Source: Oscillospiraceae bacterium
GTDB taxonomy: Bacteria > Bacillota > Clostridia > Oscillospirales > Oscillospiraceae
Assembly: GCA_015068125.1 (NCBI GenBank)
Contig: SVLD01000005.1
Location: 21,376 to 85,375, forward strand
Length of the DNA: 64,000 bases
Direction of reading: 5' to 3'
This document shows, piece after piece, positions 11,327 through 20,053 of the stretch. Position 1 is the first letter of the stretch. Every line of letters begins with the position of its first letter. The notes beneath the pieces were generated by a model. That model searched no databases. It worked only from the letters and a program-made list of their open reading frames with translations, and had not been told where the DNA came from. The position numbers and the translations under genes are program-made.

Positions 11327-12346
11327 TTATACACCAAGATACGCCGGAATGCTACTGTTTTTTTCGCGTTTTTTTAGATACAGCAGGGTGAAGATCAAAA
11401 ACAGGGCGGAAATACCGATGGCAAGTGGAGAAATAGCGATTTTTTCCTGGGAGGAAAGCAAGATGGATTGCACAGGAATGGTCAAAAGCAGGCTGATTGC
11501 TGTTTGAATGCCTTTCCCGGGGAGATACATACCAAGTCCAAGAGGTGCGGTGACGGAAGCGGTTTGCATCAGAACGCTCAGGCTGCCAAAGCTTAAGAAA
11601 GCGCTGCACAGCACCATACGAAGTCCCAGGTTTGATACAAGGGGAAGCTGCATGCAGCCGTTGGCCAGTTCGACGACCCCCATGATGGCAGCAGGAAAAG
11701 GTTGCGGCAGCGGCCAGAAGAACCATCTGCCGAAAAAAGCAAGTAATATCCGAAAGAGGATGATCCAGCCGCAGACTCTAGCCATGATTTTTATGGAGCG
11801 TTCCAACGCCTCGGTTACTGTGAGCTTTGGTGCAGGCGGAATGTGGGCTGTGTCTCCACTGCCGCCAGGGAGCAGATAGCCGGTAAGCAATGCGCTGAGG
11901 ATGTGGATCAGCCACAATACCCAGGGAATCCACCAATGGGGGAAGATGGGCGATAGAATTCCGAAGAGAAAGGACGGTCCGGCATTGCTGCAAAAGCCCA
12001 GCATACGTCGGGCATCGGTTTTTGATAACTGCCCGGCGCGGTATGCCTGGCTGACTGCCTGCGCCCCGGTGGGATATCCGCCCAGTAATCCAAGGATGAA
12101 AATACTCTCGCTGTCTCTGGGGATGCGGCATAGTTTGGATGTTGGCCGCAGCAGCGGAATATTCAGTCCTGTGATGGATGAACTAAGCAGAATGGACAAA
12201 AAGAAGAAAGGAAGCAGAGAGGGGATCACGGTGGACAGGCAGATCTGCAGTCCCTGAGTGCCTCCCATAAGGGCGGTTTTCGCGTCCAAAATCAAAACTG
12301 TCATGCCCAAACAGGCGAAAATGCCCGTCCAAATTTTTCTTCCCAT
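11327..12346 (-). CDS. YlbJ-like sporulation integral membrane protein (nucleoside-recognition/Gate domain)
   Basis: The 339-residue polytopic membrane protein has about eight hydrophobic helices. The segment GLLGGYPTGAQAVSQAYRAGQLSKTDARRML followed by CSNAGPSFLFG is characteristic of the nucleoside-recognition (Gate) family that includes the sigma-E-controlled sporulation protein YlbJ. The ATG at 12346 is preferred because GAGGTG lies about 6 bases upstream; the in-frame GTG at 12355 is part of that ribosome site. It is divergent from yqfC. A CATAGATT element upstream on the minus strand resembles a sigma-E -10, consistent with YlbJ, but the -35 is unclear. A SpoIIM/SpmA-like family member cannot be excluded. 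Confidence 0.75.
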   Translation of the reverse strand: MGRKIWTGIFACLGMTVLILDAKTALMGGTQGLQICLSTVIPSLLPFFFLSILLSSSITGLNIPLLRPTSKLCRIPRDSESIFILGLLGGYPTGAQAVSQAYRAGQLSKTDARRMLGFCSNAGPSFLFGILSPIFPHWWIPWVLWLIHILSALLTGYLLPGGSGDTAHIPPAPKLTVTEALERSIKIMARVCGWIILFRILLAFFGRWFFWPLPQPFPAAIMGVVELANGCMQLPLVSNLGLRMVLCSAFLSFGSLSVLMQTASVTAPLGLGMYLPGKGIQTAISLLLTIPVQSILLSSQEKIAISPLAIGISALFLIFTLLYLKKREKNSSIPAYLGV

Positions 12347-12401
12347 GGAAATCACCTCGGGAGAATCTATGCGCTAAGGAGCAAAATCATCCCTGGCGGT
12401 T

Positions 12402-12409
12402 CATATAGT
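12402..12409 (+). promoter_or_regulatory. Possible sigma-E -10 element of yqfC
   Basis: CATATAGT resembles the sigma-E -10 (CATAnAnT) and lies 28 bases ahead of yqfC, which is sigma-E-dependent in Bacillus. No clear -35 is seen, so this is tentative. Confidence 0.3.
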
Positions 12410-12429
12410 TTTCCAAAGGAGGAATGGAA

Positions 12430-12714
12430 ATGGGGCGAGGAGAAATTTTCATTGATCGGCTGACAAAGGCGGCGGATCTGCAGGATGAATCGATTCCCGG
12501 GCTGCCTGTGGTGGAATTGGCAGGGGATCGCCGGGTGCTCATTGAGCGGCACTGCGGTGTGACGGAATACGGACGGGAACGGATTCGTGTGAAGGTAAAA
12601 TTCGGGCAGCTGTGCATTTACGGAACAGGGCTGGAGCTTGCGAAAATGACAAAAGAGCAGCTTGTGATTTCGGGACGAATTCAGGGTGTCGAAATCACGC
12701 GGGGGTGCAAGTGA
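12430..12714 (+). CDS. yqfC: Sporulation protein YqfC
   Basis: YqfC is a small sigma-E-regulated protein needed for efficient sporulation. This 94-residue protein matches the family length (93 in Bacillus) and core (DLPxDSIPGLPVVELAGDRRVLIERHCGVTEYG reads here from residue 16, then KVKFGQLCIYGTGLELAKMTKEQLVISG). The ATG at 12430 is chosen because AAAGGAGG (12415-12422) lies 7 bases before it; the ATG at 12424 is only 1 base from it. It overlaps yqfD (TGATG) and is the first gene of the run to mutS2. Confidence 0.9.
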   Translation: MGRGEIFIDRLTKAADLQDESIPGLPVVELAGDRRVLIERHCGVTEYGRERIRVKVKFGQLCIYGTGLELAKMTKEQLVISGRIQGVEITRGCK

Positions 12715-13931
12715 TGGGGCTGTGGCACTCCTTGGGCGGTATGATAACCGCGGAACTGACCTGCGCCGATCCTGCCTACGGATTGACCATGCTCCAGGAA
12801 GCCGGTGTGACGCTTCTGGATGTTTGCTGGGTTGATGATTTTACCGTACGGTTTCAGACCCACCGATATCAGCGAAAGCGTTTGCGGGCCATTGCGGACA
12901 AGAGAGGACTTACCCTGTATCTTCGGCGCAGCAGAGGGCTTTACTGGGCCTTCCGACGGCTGCTGAAAAGACCGGTGCTTGCGGTGGGGATGCTCATGAT
13001 CCTTGTCCTTGGATCATATCTACCCACAAGGATATTTTTTGTCCGGGTGGAGGGCAATTCCCAGGTACCTACTCGGTGGATTTTGGAGGCCGCAGCACAG
13101 TGCGGCATTGGCTTTGGTGCGGAGCGTCGGGAAGTCCGCAGTGAGAAGATGAAAAACGCCTTATTGGAAGCGATGCCACAGCTTCAGTGGGCTGGGGTGA
13201 ACACAAATGGCTGTGTGGCGGTAATCTCCGTCAAGGAACGGCAAATGCCAGAGAATACCGATGAGAATAAAACAGTGGGCAGCGTTGTAGCCGCAAGGGA
13301 TGGGGTTGTTACCGGTGTTACTGCCATTCGGGGTAACGCTGTGGCGAAACCGGGGATGGCAGTGAAGGCCGGGGAAGTACTGATATCTGGCTACACCGAC
13401 TGCGGAATATCCATTCGGGCGGAGAAGGCTGCGGGGGAGGTTTATGCACAAACGCAGCGCAATATTTCCGCGATTTATCCCGCCGATCGGCAGAAAAGAA
13501 CCCAAATTATCGGCACGGAGAAAAAATATTCTCTGATTATCGGAAAAAAACGCATAAATTTCTACTTTGGTAGTGGAATTTGTGAGGGTAGTTGTGTTAA
13601 AATGTACGAGGAAAACTATATGACGCTGCCAGGCGGCTTTCAGCTTCCGGTTTGTCTTGTGACGGAAACATGGACATACTATGATTGCCAGGGTGTTCTG
13701 GAGGAACCGGACAGTGGCATGCTTGCTGACTTTGCCCACAGCTATCTCCGGGGCAGTATGGTGGCAGGTAAGATTCTCTCGGCAGAGGAAAACATCTGTC
13801 GGCAGGATGATCTGTGGATTCTCACCGGGCAGTATGCCTGCGAGGAAATGATCGGACAATTTCGTAATGAGGAGATCGTAAAACCAGATGGAACAAATGA
13901 CAGAAAAGACAGTGAGCGCGGAGCGGGTTGA
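12714..13931 (+). CDS. yqfD: Sporulation membrane protein YqfD
   Basis: YqfD is the partner of YqfC and is required for spore formation in Bacillus; its molecular role is unknown. The 405-residue protein has one hydrophobic helix at about residues 82-102 (PVLAVGMLMILVLGSYLPTRIFFV). A POTRA-like region follows (VEGNSQVPTRWILEAAAQCGI), then a beta-rich part with VVAARDGVVTGVTAIRGNAVAKPGMAVKAGEVLISG, typical of the family. The ATG at 12714 overlaps the yqfC stop. The last 44 bases overlap phoH in another frame. Confidence 0.92.
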   Translation: MGLWHSLGGMITAELTCADPAYGLTMLQEAGVTLLDVCWVDDFTVRFQTHRYQRKRLRAIADKRGLTLYLRRSRGLYWAFRRLLKRPVLAVGMLMILVLGSYLPTRIFFVRVEGNSQVPTRWILEAAAQCGIGFGAERREVRSEKMKNALLEAMPQLQWAGVNTNGCVAVISVKERQMPENTDENKTVGSVVAARDGVVTGVTAIRGNAVAKPGMAVKAGEVLISGYTDCGISIRAEKAAGEVYAQTQRNISAIYPADRQKRTQIIGTEKKYSLIIGKKRINFYFGSGICEGSCVKMYEENYMTLPGGFQLPVCLVTETWTYYDCQGVLEEPDSGMLADFAHSYLRGSMVAGKILSAEENICRQDDLWILTGQYACEEMIGQFRNEEIVKPDGTNDRKDSERGAG

Positions 13932-14904
13932 AGACCTTATCGCCGTATTCGGCTCTTTTGATGAAAATATTCGAAATATCGAGGAGGCTTTGTCTGTTAC
14001 AATCGTCAATCGGGGCGAGGAACTGAAGGTTTCCGGCGGCGTGGAGGCTGTGGATAAGGCTGTGCGGACACTGAACGGTCTGCTGGCGCTTGCGGCAAAA
14101 GGCGAGGTTATAGACGAGCAGAGAGTGCGGTATCTCATCACCCTTGTCAGTGAGGGCAATGACGATATGGTGGCAAAAATGGCTAAGGATGTGGTCTGTA
14201 TTACCGCCAAGGGAAAGCCCATCAAGGCGAAAACCGTGGGTCAGCAGGACTACATGAAGGCCATTCAAAATAACACCATTACCATTGGTGTTGGCCCTGC
14301 CGGTACCGGTAAGACCTATCTTGCAGTGGCTGCGGCGGTGGCTGCCTTCCGGGAGCGTAGAGTAAACCGTATTATTCTTACCAGACCAGCTGTGGAGGCC
14401 GGTGAGCGCCTGGGCTTCCTGCCCGGTGATTTGCAGAATAAGGTGGATCCTTATCTGCGGCCTCTGTATGATGCCCTTTATGATATGCTGGGGCCGGAAA
14501 CCTTCCAAAAGTATCAGGAACGGGGCTCCATCGAAGTGGCGCCTCTGGCGTACATGCGCGGCAGAACTCTGGATGACAGCTTCATTATTCTGGACGAAGC
14601 CCAGAACACCACACGGGAGCAGATGAAGATGTTTTTGACCCGGTTGGGCTTTGGTTCCAAGATCGTCATCACTGGCGATGTTACGCAAATCGATCTGCCG
14701 GATGATAAGACATCCGGTCTTAAGGATGCGGTTCGGGTGCTGGAGAATGTAAAAGACATCGCCATCTGCAAGCTGACATCCGCGGATGTGGTGCGCCACG
14801 CCCTGGTACAGCAGATCATTAACGCTTACGAAATGGCAGACAAAAAGCCGGAAGTGAAGAAGCCCGCCGGGAATTATAAGGGCCAATACAAGAGGAAGAA
14901 TTGA
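13888..14904 (+). CDS. phoH: PhoH-like ATPase
   Basis: PhoH proteins are cytoplasmic P-loop ATPases linked to RNA metabolism and found beside ybeY. The 338-residue protein has an N-terminal domain, then Walker A GVGPAGTGKT (about residues 133-142), ILTRPAVEAGERLGFLPGDLQ and Walker B FIILDEAQN, followed by KIVITGDVTQIDLP, all family signatures. The ATG at 13888 lies inside yqfD, about 13 bases after a GAGGAG; the ATG at 13897 is a possible alternative. The start of ybeY follows the stop by 1 base, so the two are coupled, as in most Firmicutes. Confidence 0.95.
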   Translation: MEQMTEKTVSAERVEDLIAVFGSFDENIRNIEEALSVTIVNRGEELKVSGGVEAVDKAVRTLNGLLALAAKGEVIDEQRVRYLITLVSEGNDDMVAKMAKDVVCITAKGKPIKAKTVGQQDYMKAIQNNTITIGVGPAGTGKTYLAVAAAVAAFRERRVNRIILTRPAVEAGERLGFLPGDLQNKVDPYLRPLYDALYDMLGPETFQKYQERGSIEVAPLAYMRGRTLDDSFIILDEAQNTTREQMKMFLTRLGFGSKIVITGDVTQIDLPDDKTSGLKDAVRVLENVKDIAICKLTSADVVRHALVQQIINAYEMADKKPEVKKPAGNYKGQYKRKN

Positions 14905-14905
14905 C

Positions 14906-15409
14906 ATGGAAAAGACGAAGATCAATATTACCTTTGATATTTTTACGCTGAAGCAGCCCTTTGTGGAGAGCGTGATCCGCAAGTGTATTCAGGCGGTGCT
15001 TGAGGCGGAAGGGGTTCGCACAAATTGTGAGATCAATGTGCTCATTACCAATGACAAGGGTATTCACGCCATCAACAAGGCAAGCCGAAATATCGATAAG
15101 CCCACGGATGTGCTGTCGTTTCCCATGTTTCAGCTTGTTCCCGGTGAGCCGCCCAAGGATTGGTCGGAATATCTGGATGTGGAAACAGGACTGTGCCCTC
15201 TGGGAGATATATGCATCAGCCTGGAACGAGCCGCCGCCCAGGCTAAGGAATTCGGCCATAGCGTGAAGCGGGAAGTGGGATACCTGACCATCCATTCCGT
15301 GCTCCATCTGCTGGGTTACGATCACCTGGATGAGGGCGAGCAGAAGAAACAAATGAGAGCCAGGGAAGAAGCGATTGCTGCGGGAATCCCCGGTATGTCC
15401 AGAGAATAA
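14906..15409 (+). CDS. ybeY: Endoribonuclease / rRNA maturation factor YbeY
   Basis: YbeY is a zinc-dependent RNase involved in 16S rRNA 3' maturation and ribosome quality control. The 167-residue protein has the metal-binding signature HSVLHLLGYDH (three His in an H-x3-H-x5-H spacing) and the upstream family motif DVLSFPMF. It ends in EAIAAGIPGMSRE. It lies between phoH and era, the usual arrangement. The intervening 7TM-HD phosphodiesterase (pgpH), dgkA and cdd genes found in many Clostridia are absent. Confidence 0.97.
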   Translation: MEKTKINITFDIFTLKQPFVESVIRKCIQAVLEAEGVRTNCEINVLITNDKGIHAINKASRNIDKPTDVLSFPMFQLVPGEPPKDWSEYLDVETGLCPLGDICISLERAAAQAKEFGHSVKREVGYLTIHSVLHLLGYDHLDEGEQKKQMRAREEAIAAGIPGMSRE

Positions 15410-15423
15410 ACAGGAGAGTACGT

Positions 15424-16311
15424 ATGAAAACAAAAACCGCTATGATTACCATTGCAGGACGGCCCAATGTGGGCAAGTCCACCCTGACAAATTATTTGGT
15501 TGGTGAGAAGATTGCCATCGTTTCCAATAAGCCCCAGACCACCCGGAATCGGATCTGCGGCATCGTTACCAAGGGCGATACCCAGTTCGTATTTGTGGAT
15601 ACCCCGGGCTATCACCGCAGCCGGACGAAACTCGGCGATTACATGGTCAATGTGGCCAGAGAGTCCATCGCAGATGTGGATCTGACGATCCTGGTGGTGG
15701 AACCCATCGCTTCCATCGGCCCTCAGGAGGAGGGGCTGCTGGAGAAAATCAAGGCCAGCGGCTGCCCTGCGGTTCTGGCGATCAACAAGATCGATATCGT
15801 GGAAAAGGATACCCTGCTGGAGGTTATCGCACTGTATTCCCAGGCGGCGGAATTTGCGGCGATTATTCCCATTTCCGCAAAGACCGGTGATGGTGTGGAT
15901 GCACTGCTGACCGAGTGTGAGAAATATGCGGTGGAATCTCCGTTCCTGTTTGACGAAGATCTGACCACCGATCAGCCGGAGCGACAGGTGATGGCGGAGA
16001 TCATTCGGGAGAAGCTGCTGTGGTGCCTGGATCGGGAGATTCCCCACGGCACTGCCGTGGAGATCACCAAGTTCTCCGAACGGGATAACGGCATCATCGA
16101 TATCGACGCTACCATCTACTGCGAGAAGGCCAGCCACAAGGGCATCATCATCGGCAAGCAGGGCGCTATGCTGAAGAAAATCTCCACCATGGCTCGGAAT
16201 GACTGCGAAAGGTTCATGGGCACCAAGGTGTATCTGACCACCTGGGTGAAGGTGAAGGAAAATTGGCGTGACTCGGATTTCCTTGTCCGCAATTTCGGTT
16301 ACAGCGAATAA
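15424..16311 (+). CDS. era: GTPase Era
   Basis: Era binds 16S rRNA and assists 30S subunit assembly. The 295-residue protein has G1 GRPNVGKS (residues about 13-20), the G2 region QTTRNRI, G3 DTPGYH, G4 NKID and a C-terminal KH domain with KGIIIGKQGAMLKKI. Family length and order are normal. AGGAG lies before the ATG. It is followed after 54 bases by yqzL and recO. Confidence 0.98.
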   Translation: MKTKTAMITIAGRPNVGKSTLTNYLVGEKIAIVSNKPQTTRNRICGIVTKGDTQFVFVDTPGYHRSRTKLGDYMVNVARESIADVDLTILVVEPIASIGPQEEGLLEKIKASGCPAVLAINKIDIVEKDTLLEVIALYSQAAEFAAIIPISAKTGDGVDALLTECEKYAVESPFLFDEDLTTDQPERQVMAEIIREKLLWCLDREIPHGTAVEITKFSERDNGIIDIDATIYCEKASHKGIIIGKQGAMLKKISTMARNDCERFMGTKVYLTTWVKVKENWRDSDFLVRNFGYSE

Positions 16312-16365
16312 TTTCCATGGGTAATTCGCCCTGTCCCTGCAAAAGCTATTGCCGGAGGGATCAGG

Positions 16366-16509
16366 ATGAATGCAATGGATTACTGGCGTATTTTTATGGA
16401 GACCGGTGCACCGGAGGCATATCTGTCCTACACCCGGGCACTGAAAATGGAGGCAAATCATGTACCTGAAAACCCAGGGACTGGTACTGCGGGTAACGGA
16501 TTACAATGA
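16366..16509 (+). CDS. yqzL: YqzL-family small protein
   Basis: A 47-codon gene lies between era and recO, exactly where Bacillus has yqzL. It reads MNAMDYWRIFMETGAPEAYL then SYTRALKME and more. The family pattern W-x2-F-x2-TG-x3-AYL-x-Y is clear. GGAGGG at 16354-16359 lies 7 bases before the ATG, a better ribosome site than many longer genes have here. The last 50 bases overlap recO in another frame, so the tail after residue 30 is poorly conserved and shaped by recO. YqzL function is unknown. Recognition rests on motif plus synteny. Confidence 0.82.
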   Translation: MNAMDYWRIFMETGAPEAYLSYTRALKMEANHVPENPGTGTAGNGLQ

Positions 16510-17203
16510 TAAAGACGCTCTGCTGACACTCTTAACTCCCAATCACGGAAAGCTGACGGTGAAGGCCAGAGGGCTGCGGCGGAAAAACAGCCCGCTGATT
16601 GCCCCTTGTCAGCTCCTGGCCTATGGGGAGTTCGTTCTGTTTGATTACAAAGGCAATCTGACGGTGAATGAGGCTGTGAGCATCGAACTGTTTCAGAATC
16701 TTCGCAAGGATCTTTGCGCGCTGTCCCTGGGCAGCTATTTTGCCCAGGCGGCGGAGCTGATCTGCCAGGAAGATTCTCCCAACCCGGAGCTGCTGAGCTT
16801 GGTTCTGAACTGCCTGTATGGGCTGTCCAAACTGGATATTCCCCGGGAAAAGGTCAAGGCCGTGTTTGAACTGCGAATTGCCTGCCTGGCGGGCTATATG
16901 CCGGAAATGGGCGGTTGTTTAGTCTGCGGCAGAGAAAACCCGGATCGGTTTGATCTGTCGGCGGGAAGCCTTGTGTGCAGCCGGTGCGGCGGCATTCAGA
17001 ACGCCGGTATTCGGATGCCGGTGAATGATGCTGTTGTGCAGGCTATGCGGTATATTGTGAATTGCGAGCCGAAACGGCTGTTTGCCTTTGCGTTGGGTGC
17101 AGAAAATCTGACACTGCTTGCCCAGATCACAGAGGGGTATTTGTGTACCCAGCTGGAACGGGGCTCTTCTGCTCTTGATTTTTACAAATCGCTACTTATT
17201 TAG
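16460..17203 (+). CDS. recO: DNA repair protein RecO
   Basis: RecO loads RecA on SSB-coated DNA in the RecFOR pathway. The 247-residue protein has the N-terminal OB fold (TQGLVLRVTDYNDKDALLTLLTPNHGKLTVKARGLRR), a helical region, and a Cys4 zinc finger (CLVCG...CSRCGG, about residues 153-175). GGAGG lies 8 bases before the ATG, inside yqzL. mutS2 begins 9 bases after the stop. Confidence 0.95.
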   Translation: MYLKTQGLVLRVTDYNDKDALLTLLTPNHGKLTVKARGLRRKNSPLIAPCQLLAYGEFVLFDYKGNLTVNEAVSIELFQNLRKDLCALSLGSYFAQAAELICQEDSPNPELLSLVLNCLYGLSKLDIPREKVKAVFELRIACLAGYMPEMGGCLVCGRENPDRFDLSAGSLVCSRCGGIQNAGIRMPVNDAVVQAMRYIVNCEPKRLFAFALGAENLTLLAQITEGYLCTQLERGSSALDFYKSLLI

Positions 17204-17212
17204 GAGTTTACC

Positions 17213-19588
17213 ATGTCTGAACTATACGAAAAATCATTACTGAAGCTGGAGCTGGATCAGGTGCTCCGCTTGCTTGCTGACTGTGCCGGCAGTGCTGAGG
17301 GCAAGGCGGCTTGTCTTGCTTTGCGGCCTACATCGGATCTGGAGGATGTGGAGGCTATGTTGGCAGAGACTACTGCGGCATCGGAGCTTTGCACCCGGAA
17401 GGGAAATCCCAGCTTTGCCGGTGTCAGCGATGTGTCTGCCTCGTTGGAACGGGCTGACAGGGGCGGTACGCTGCAGCCCGGTGAGCTGCTGAAGATCGCC
17501 GGTGTGCTGCGCTGTACCCGGAGCGTACAGGCCTATCGGGATGAGGAGGAGAAAGCCACGGTGCTGGATCCGCTGTTTCAGGCTTTGAGCCCTAATAAAT
17601 ATTTGGAAGATCGCATCAGCGGCGCGATCCTCTCGGAGGAAGAAATTGCGGATACTGCCAGCCCCGAGCTGGCGGATATTCGCCGGCATATGCGGATTCA
17701 GTCTGCGAAAATCAAGGACGGCCTGCAGAAGATCATTTCCTCCCCGGCGTATTCCAAGTACCTTCGGGAACCCATCATCACCATCCGCCAGGGACGGTAT
17801 GTGGTACCGGTGAAGAGTGAGCACCGGGGCGACGTTCCCGGCATGGTTCACGATGTTTCCGCTACGGGTTCGACCTTCTTCATAGAGCCGATGTCCGCGG
17901 TAAATGCAAACAACGCTCTGCGGGAACTGGAAATCAAGGAAAAGAAGGAAATTGAGCGAATCTTGTCGGAGCTGTCTGCCGATGCGGCATCCCACCGGGA
18001 GAACATTGATCTGAATGTGCAGCTGTTGATCCGGTTGGATGTGATCTTCGCCAAGGCGCGGCTGGGCTATCGGATGCGGGGCTGGGCTCCCATCATGAAT
18101 GACAAGGGCGTTGTGGAGCTGCGAAATGCACGGCATCCTCTGATCGATCCGAAGAAGGTTGTGCCTATCTCGCTGCATCTGGGCAAAGATTTTGACAGTA
18201 TGATCATCACGGGCCCCAACACCGGCGGTAAGACTGTCACCCTGAAAACCATCGGTCTGCTGACGCTGATGGCGGAGTGCGGTCTGCATATCCCGGCAGG
18301 GGATGGCAGCACTTTGTCTACCTTTGACGCCATTTTGGCAGATATTGGTGATGAGCAGTCCATTGCGCAAAGCTTATCCACATTCTCCAGTCATATGCGA
18401 ACCATTGTGGACATTGTGGAGCAATGTGATGACAGAACGTTGGTACTCTTTGATGAATTGGGCGCCGGCACTGACCCTGCTGAGGGTGCGGCACTGGCGA
18501 TCGCGCTGATCGAATTTTGCCGAAAGATGGGCAGCCGTGTGGTGGCGACCACCCACTATGCGGAACTGAAGCTGTATGCCATGCGTACCAGGGGCGTTAT
18601 TAACGCTTCCTGCGAGTTCAATGTGGAGACTCTGCAGCCCACATATCGGCTGCTGATCGGTATTCCCGGTAAGTCAAACGCTTTTGCCATTTCCAGAAAA
18701 CTGGGCCTTTCTGAGGACATTTTGAAGGAAGCGGCGGACCTGGTGGGTCAGAGCGATAAGGACTTCGAGGATGTGCTTTTGCAGCTGGAGCAGCAGCGGC
18801 AGCAGATGGAATCTGCCCGCCTGGAAGCAGAACGTCTGAAGCAGGAAACTGCCAAGATCCGCAAGCAGAGCGAGGAATACAGCCAGCAGCTTCAGAAGGA
18901 AAAGGACAAGGCTATGGAGGAGGCGCGCCGGCAGGCACAGCGGATCATTGAGGATGCCCGGATCGCCGCCAATGCCGCTTCCGAGGAACTGAAGGCTCTG
19001 CGTAAGCAGCTGGCCGACAGCGCCGATACCACCGGTATCAATCAGCGCCAGGCGGAGCTTCGCCGGAATCTGAACGAAGCGGAAAGCAAACTCCGATCCG
19101 GGCAGGTTCAGGAAAAGCGTCCTGAGCCCAAACGGCCTGTTTTGGTTGGCGATACCGTAGAATTGCTGAAGCTGGGCACGAAAGCCAGTGTCATCGCCAT
19201 CAATAAGGATGGCACCTATCAGCTCCAGGCAGGAATTCTGAAAATGACAGCTAAGCCCGATGAAGTTTACCTTTTGGAGAACGAGAATCCCTACAAGGAA
19301 AAGGGTAGGCCTGCCCACTCCGGCCGGGAGATGAAAATGGCGGCGATGAATTCCGAGGTGGATCTTCGTGGCATGGACACCGTGGAGGCAATTTGCGCCT
19401 TGGAGCTGTATCTGGACAGCGCCATGCGTGGTAATTTGTCCCAGGTTCGGATCATCCACGGTAAGGGCACAGGAGCTCTTCGGACAGCGGTTCACCAGGA
19501 ACTGAAGCGCAACAAATTTATCAAATCTTATCGTCTGGGCGTTTACGGTGAGGGCGAGGATGGCGTGACAATTGCCGAATTCCGCTGA
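17213..19588 (+). CDS. mutS2: Endonuclease MutS2
   Basis: MutS2 is a MutS-like ATPase with an Smr nuclease domain; in Bacillus it rescues collided ribosomes, and in other bacteria it suppresses recombination. The 791-residue protein has the MutS core and Walker A GPNTGGKT (about residue 335), Walker B FDELGAGTDP and a long coiled coil (about residues 520-640, rich in Gln, Glu, Arg). The C-terminal Smr domain carries LRGMD and HGKGTGALR. The N-terminal mismatch-recognition domain of MutS is missing, as expected. GGAG lies before the ATG. Confidence 0.97.
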   Translation: MSELYEKSLLKLELDQVLRLLADCAGSAEGKAACLALRPTSDLEDVEAMLAETTAASELCTRKGNPSFAGVSDVSASLERADRGGTLQPGELLKIAGVLRCTRSVQAYRDEEEKATVLDPLFQALSPNKYLEDRISGAILSEEEIADTASPELADIRRHMRIQSAKIKDGLQKIISSPAYSKYLREPIITIRQGRYVVPVKSEHRGDVPGMVHDVSATGSTFFIEPMSAVNANNALRELEIKEKKEIERILSELSADAASHRENIDLNVQLLIRLDVIFAKARLGYRMRGWAPIMNDKGVVELRNARHPLIDPKKVVPISLHLGKDFDSMIITGPNTGGKTVTLKTIGLLTLMAECGLHIPAGDGSTLSTFDAILADIGDEQSIAQSLSTFSSHMRTIVDIVEQCDDRTLVLFDELGAGTDPAEGAALAIALIEFCRKMGSRVVATTHYAELKLYAMRTRGVINASCEFNVETLQPTYRLLIGIPGKSNAFAISRKLGLSEDILKEAADLVGQSDKDFEDVLLQLEQQRQQMESARLEAERLKQETAKIRKQSEEYSQQLQKEKDKAMEEARRQAQRIIEDARIAANAASEELKALRKQLADSADTTGINQRQAELRRNLNEAESKLRSGQVQEKRPEPKRPVLVGDTVELLKLGTKASVIAINKDGTYQLQAGILKMTAKPDEVYLLENENPYKEKGRPAHSGREMKMAAMNSEVDLRGMDTVEAICALELYLDSAMRGNLSQVRIIHGKGTGALRTAVHQELKRNKFIKSYRLGVYGEGEDGVTIAEFR

Positions 19589-19645
19589 TTTTTGGCGATT
19601 TCTGGAAATCCTATGGTCACAGACGGCTTTTTCCGGGAAAAGCAG

Positions 19646-19673
19646 TTGACTTTTCCGAAGAATTTGTTATGAT
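19646..19673 (+). promoter_or_regulatory. Promoter of the HPr-like gene
   Basis: A -35 TTGACT (19646-19651) is 16 bp from a -10 TATGAT (19668-19673), 50 bases before the start codon, in the 135-base gap after mutS2. Confidence 0.6.
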
Positions 19674-19723
19674 AATTTGCAGAGGGGCGCCGCGTCTGCC
19701 GGCGCCAAGGAGGAGAGTCGTTT

Positions 19724-19984
19724 ATGTTCAACAAGGAAATCGTTGTCCGCTGCGAATCCGGCCTGCACAACCGTCAGGCTACATATTTCGTTCAGAAAGC
19801 GAACGAATTTGAAGCCAGTATCTGGTTGGAGACCGGCAGTCGGAAAATGAACGCCAAGAGCCTGCTGGGTATCATGTCCCTGGGTATCGTTACCGGTACA
19901 ACTGTTACACTGTCTGCCGCCGGCACGGATGCTGAGACCGCAGTGAACGCTCTGGAAGCCCTGCTCCAGAGGGATGTTTATTGA
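19724..19984 (+). CDS. HPr-family phosphocarrier protein (variant active-site loop)
   Basis: This 86-residue protein aligns end to end with HPr of the PEP-dependent sugar phosphotransferase system. His15 (phosphorylated by Enzyme I) and Arg17 are present, and Ser46 in AKSLLGIMSLG matches the HPr-kinase site. The loop reads GLHNRQA instead of GLHARPA, so Ala16 is Asn and Pro18 is Gln. Unlike Crh it keeps His15. AAGGAGGA lies 8 bases before the ATG. It stands alone between mutS2 and uvrC with its own promoter and a terminator, with no Enzyme I nearby. It may be a regulatory or accessory HPr rather than the main one. Confidence 0.88.
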   Translation: MFNKEIVVRCESGLHNRQATYFVQKANEFEASIWLETGSRKMNAKSLLGIMSLGIVTGTTVTLSAAGTDAETAVNALEALLQRDVY

Positions 19985-20001
19985 TAGTTCAGTATGATTG
20001 C

Positions 20002-20045
20002 ACCGCCTCAATGCCATTTGTTCCGCATTGAGGCGGTTAATTTTG
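20002..20045 (+). terminator. Terminator between the HPr-like gene and uvrC
   Basis: A 12-bp perfect stem (20002-20013 with 20026-20037), 12-nt loop, is followed by TAATTTT. It ends just before the uvrC ribosome site, so some read-through into uvrC is likely. Confidence 0.8.
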
Positions 20046-20053
20046 GAGTGACT

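Noticed and set aside
16460..17203. Calling the era-recO gap empty
   Set aside because: The YqzL-type frame with its ribosome site at 16354-16359 is better supported than an empty gap.
19724..19984. Crh (catabolite-repression HPr)
   Set aside because: Crh lacks His15, which is present here; the differences are at positions 16 and 18.
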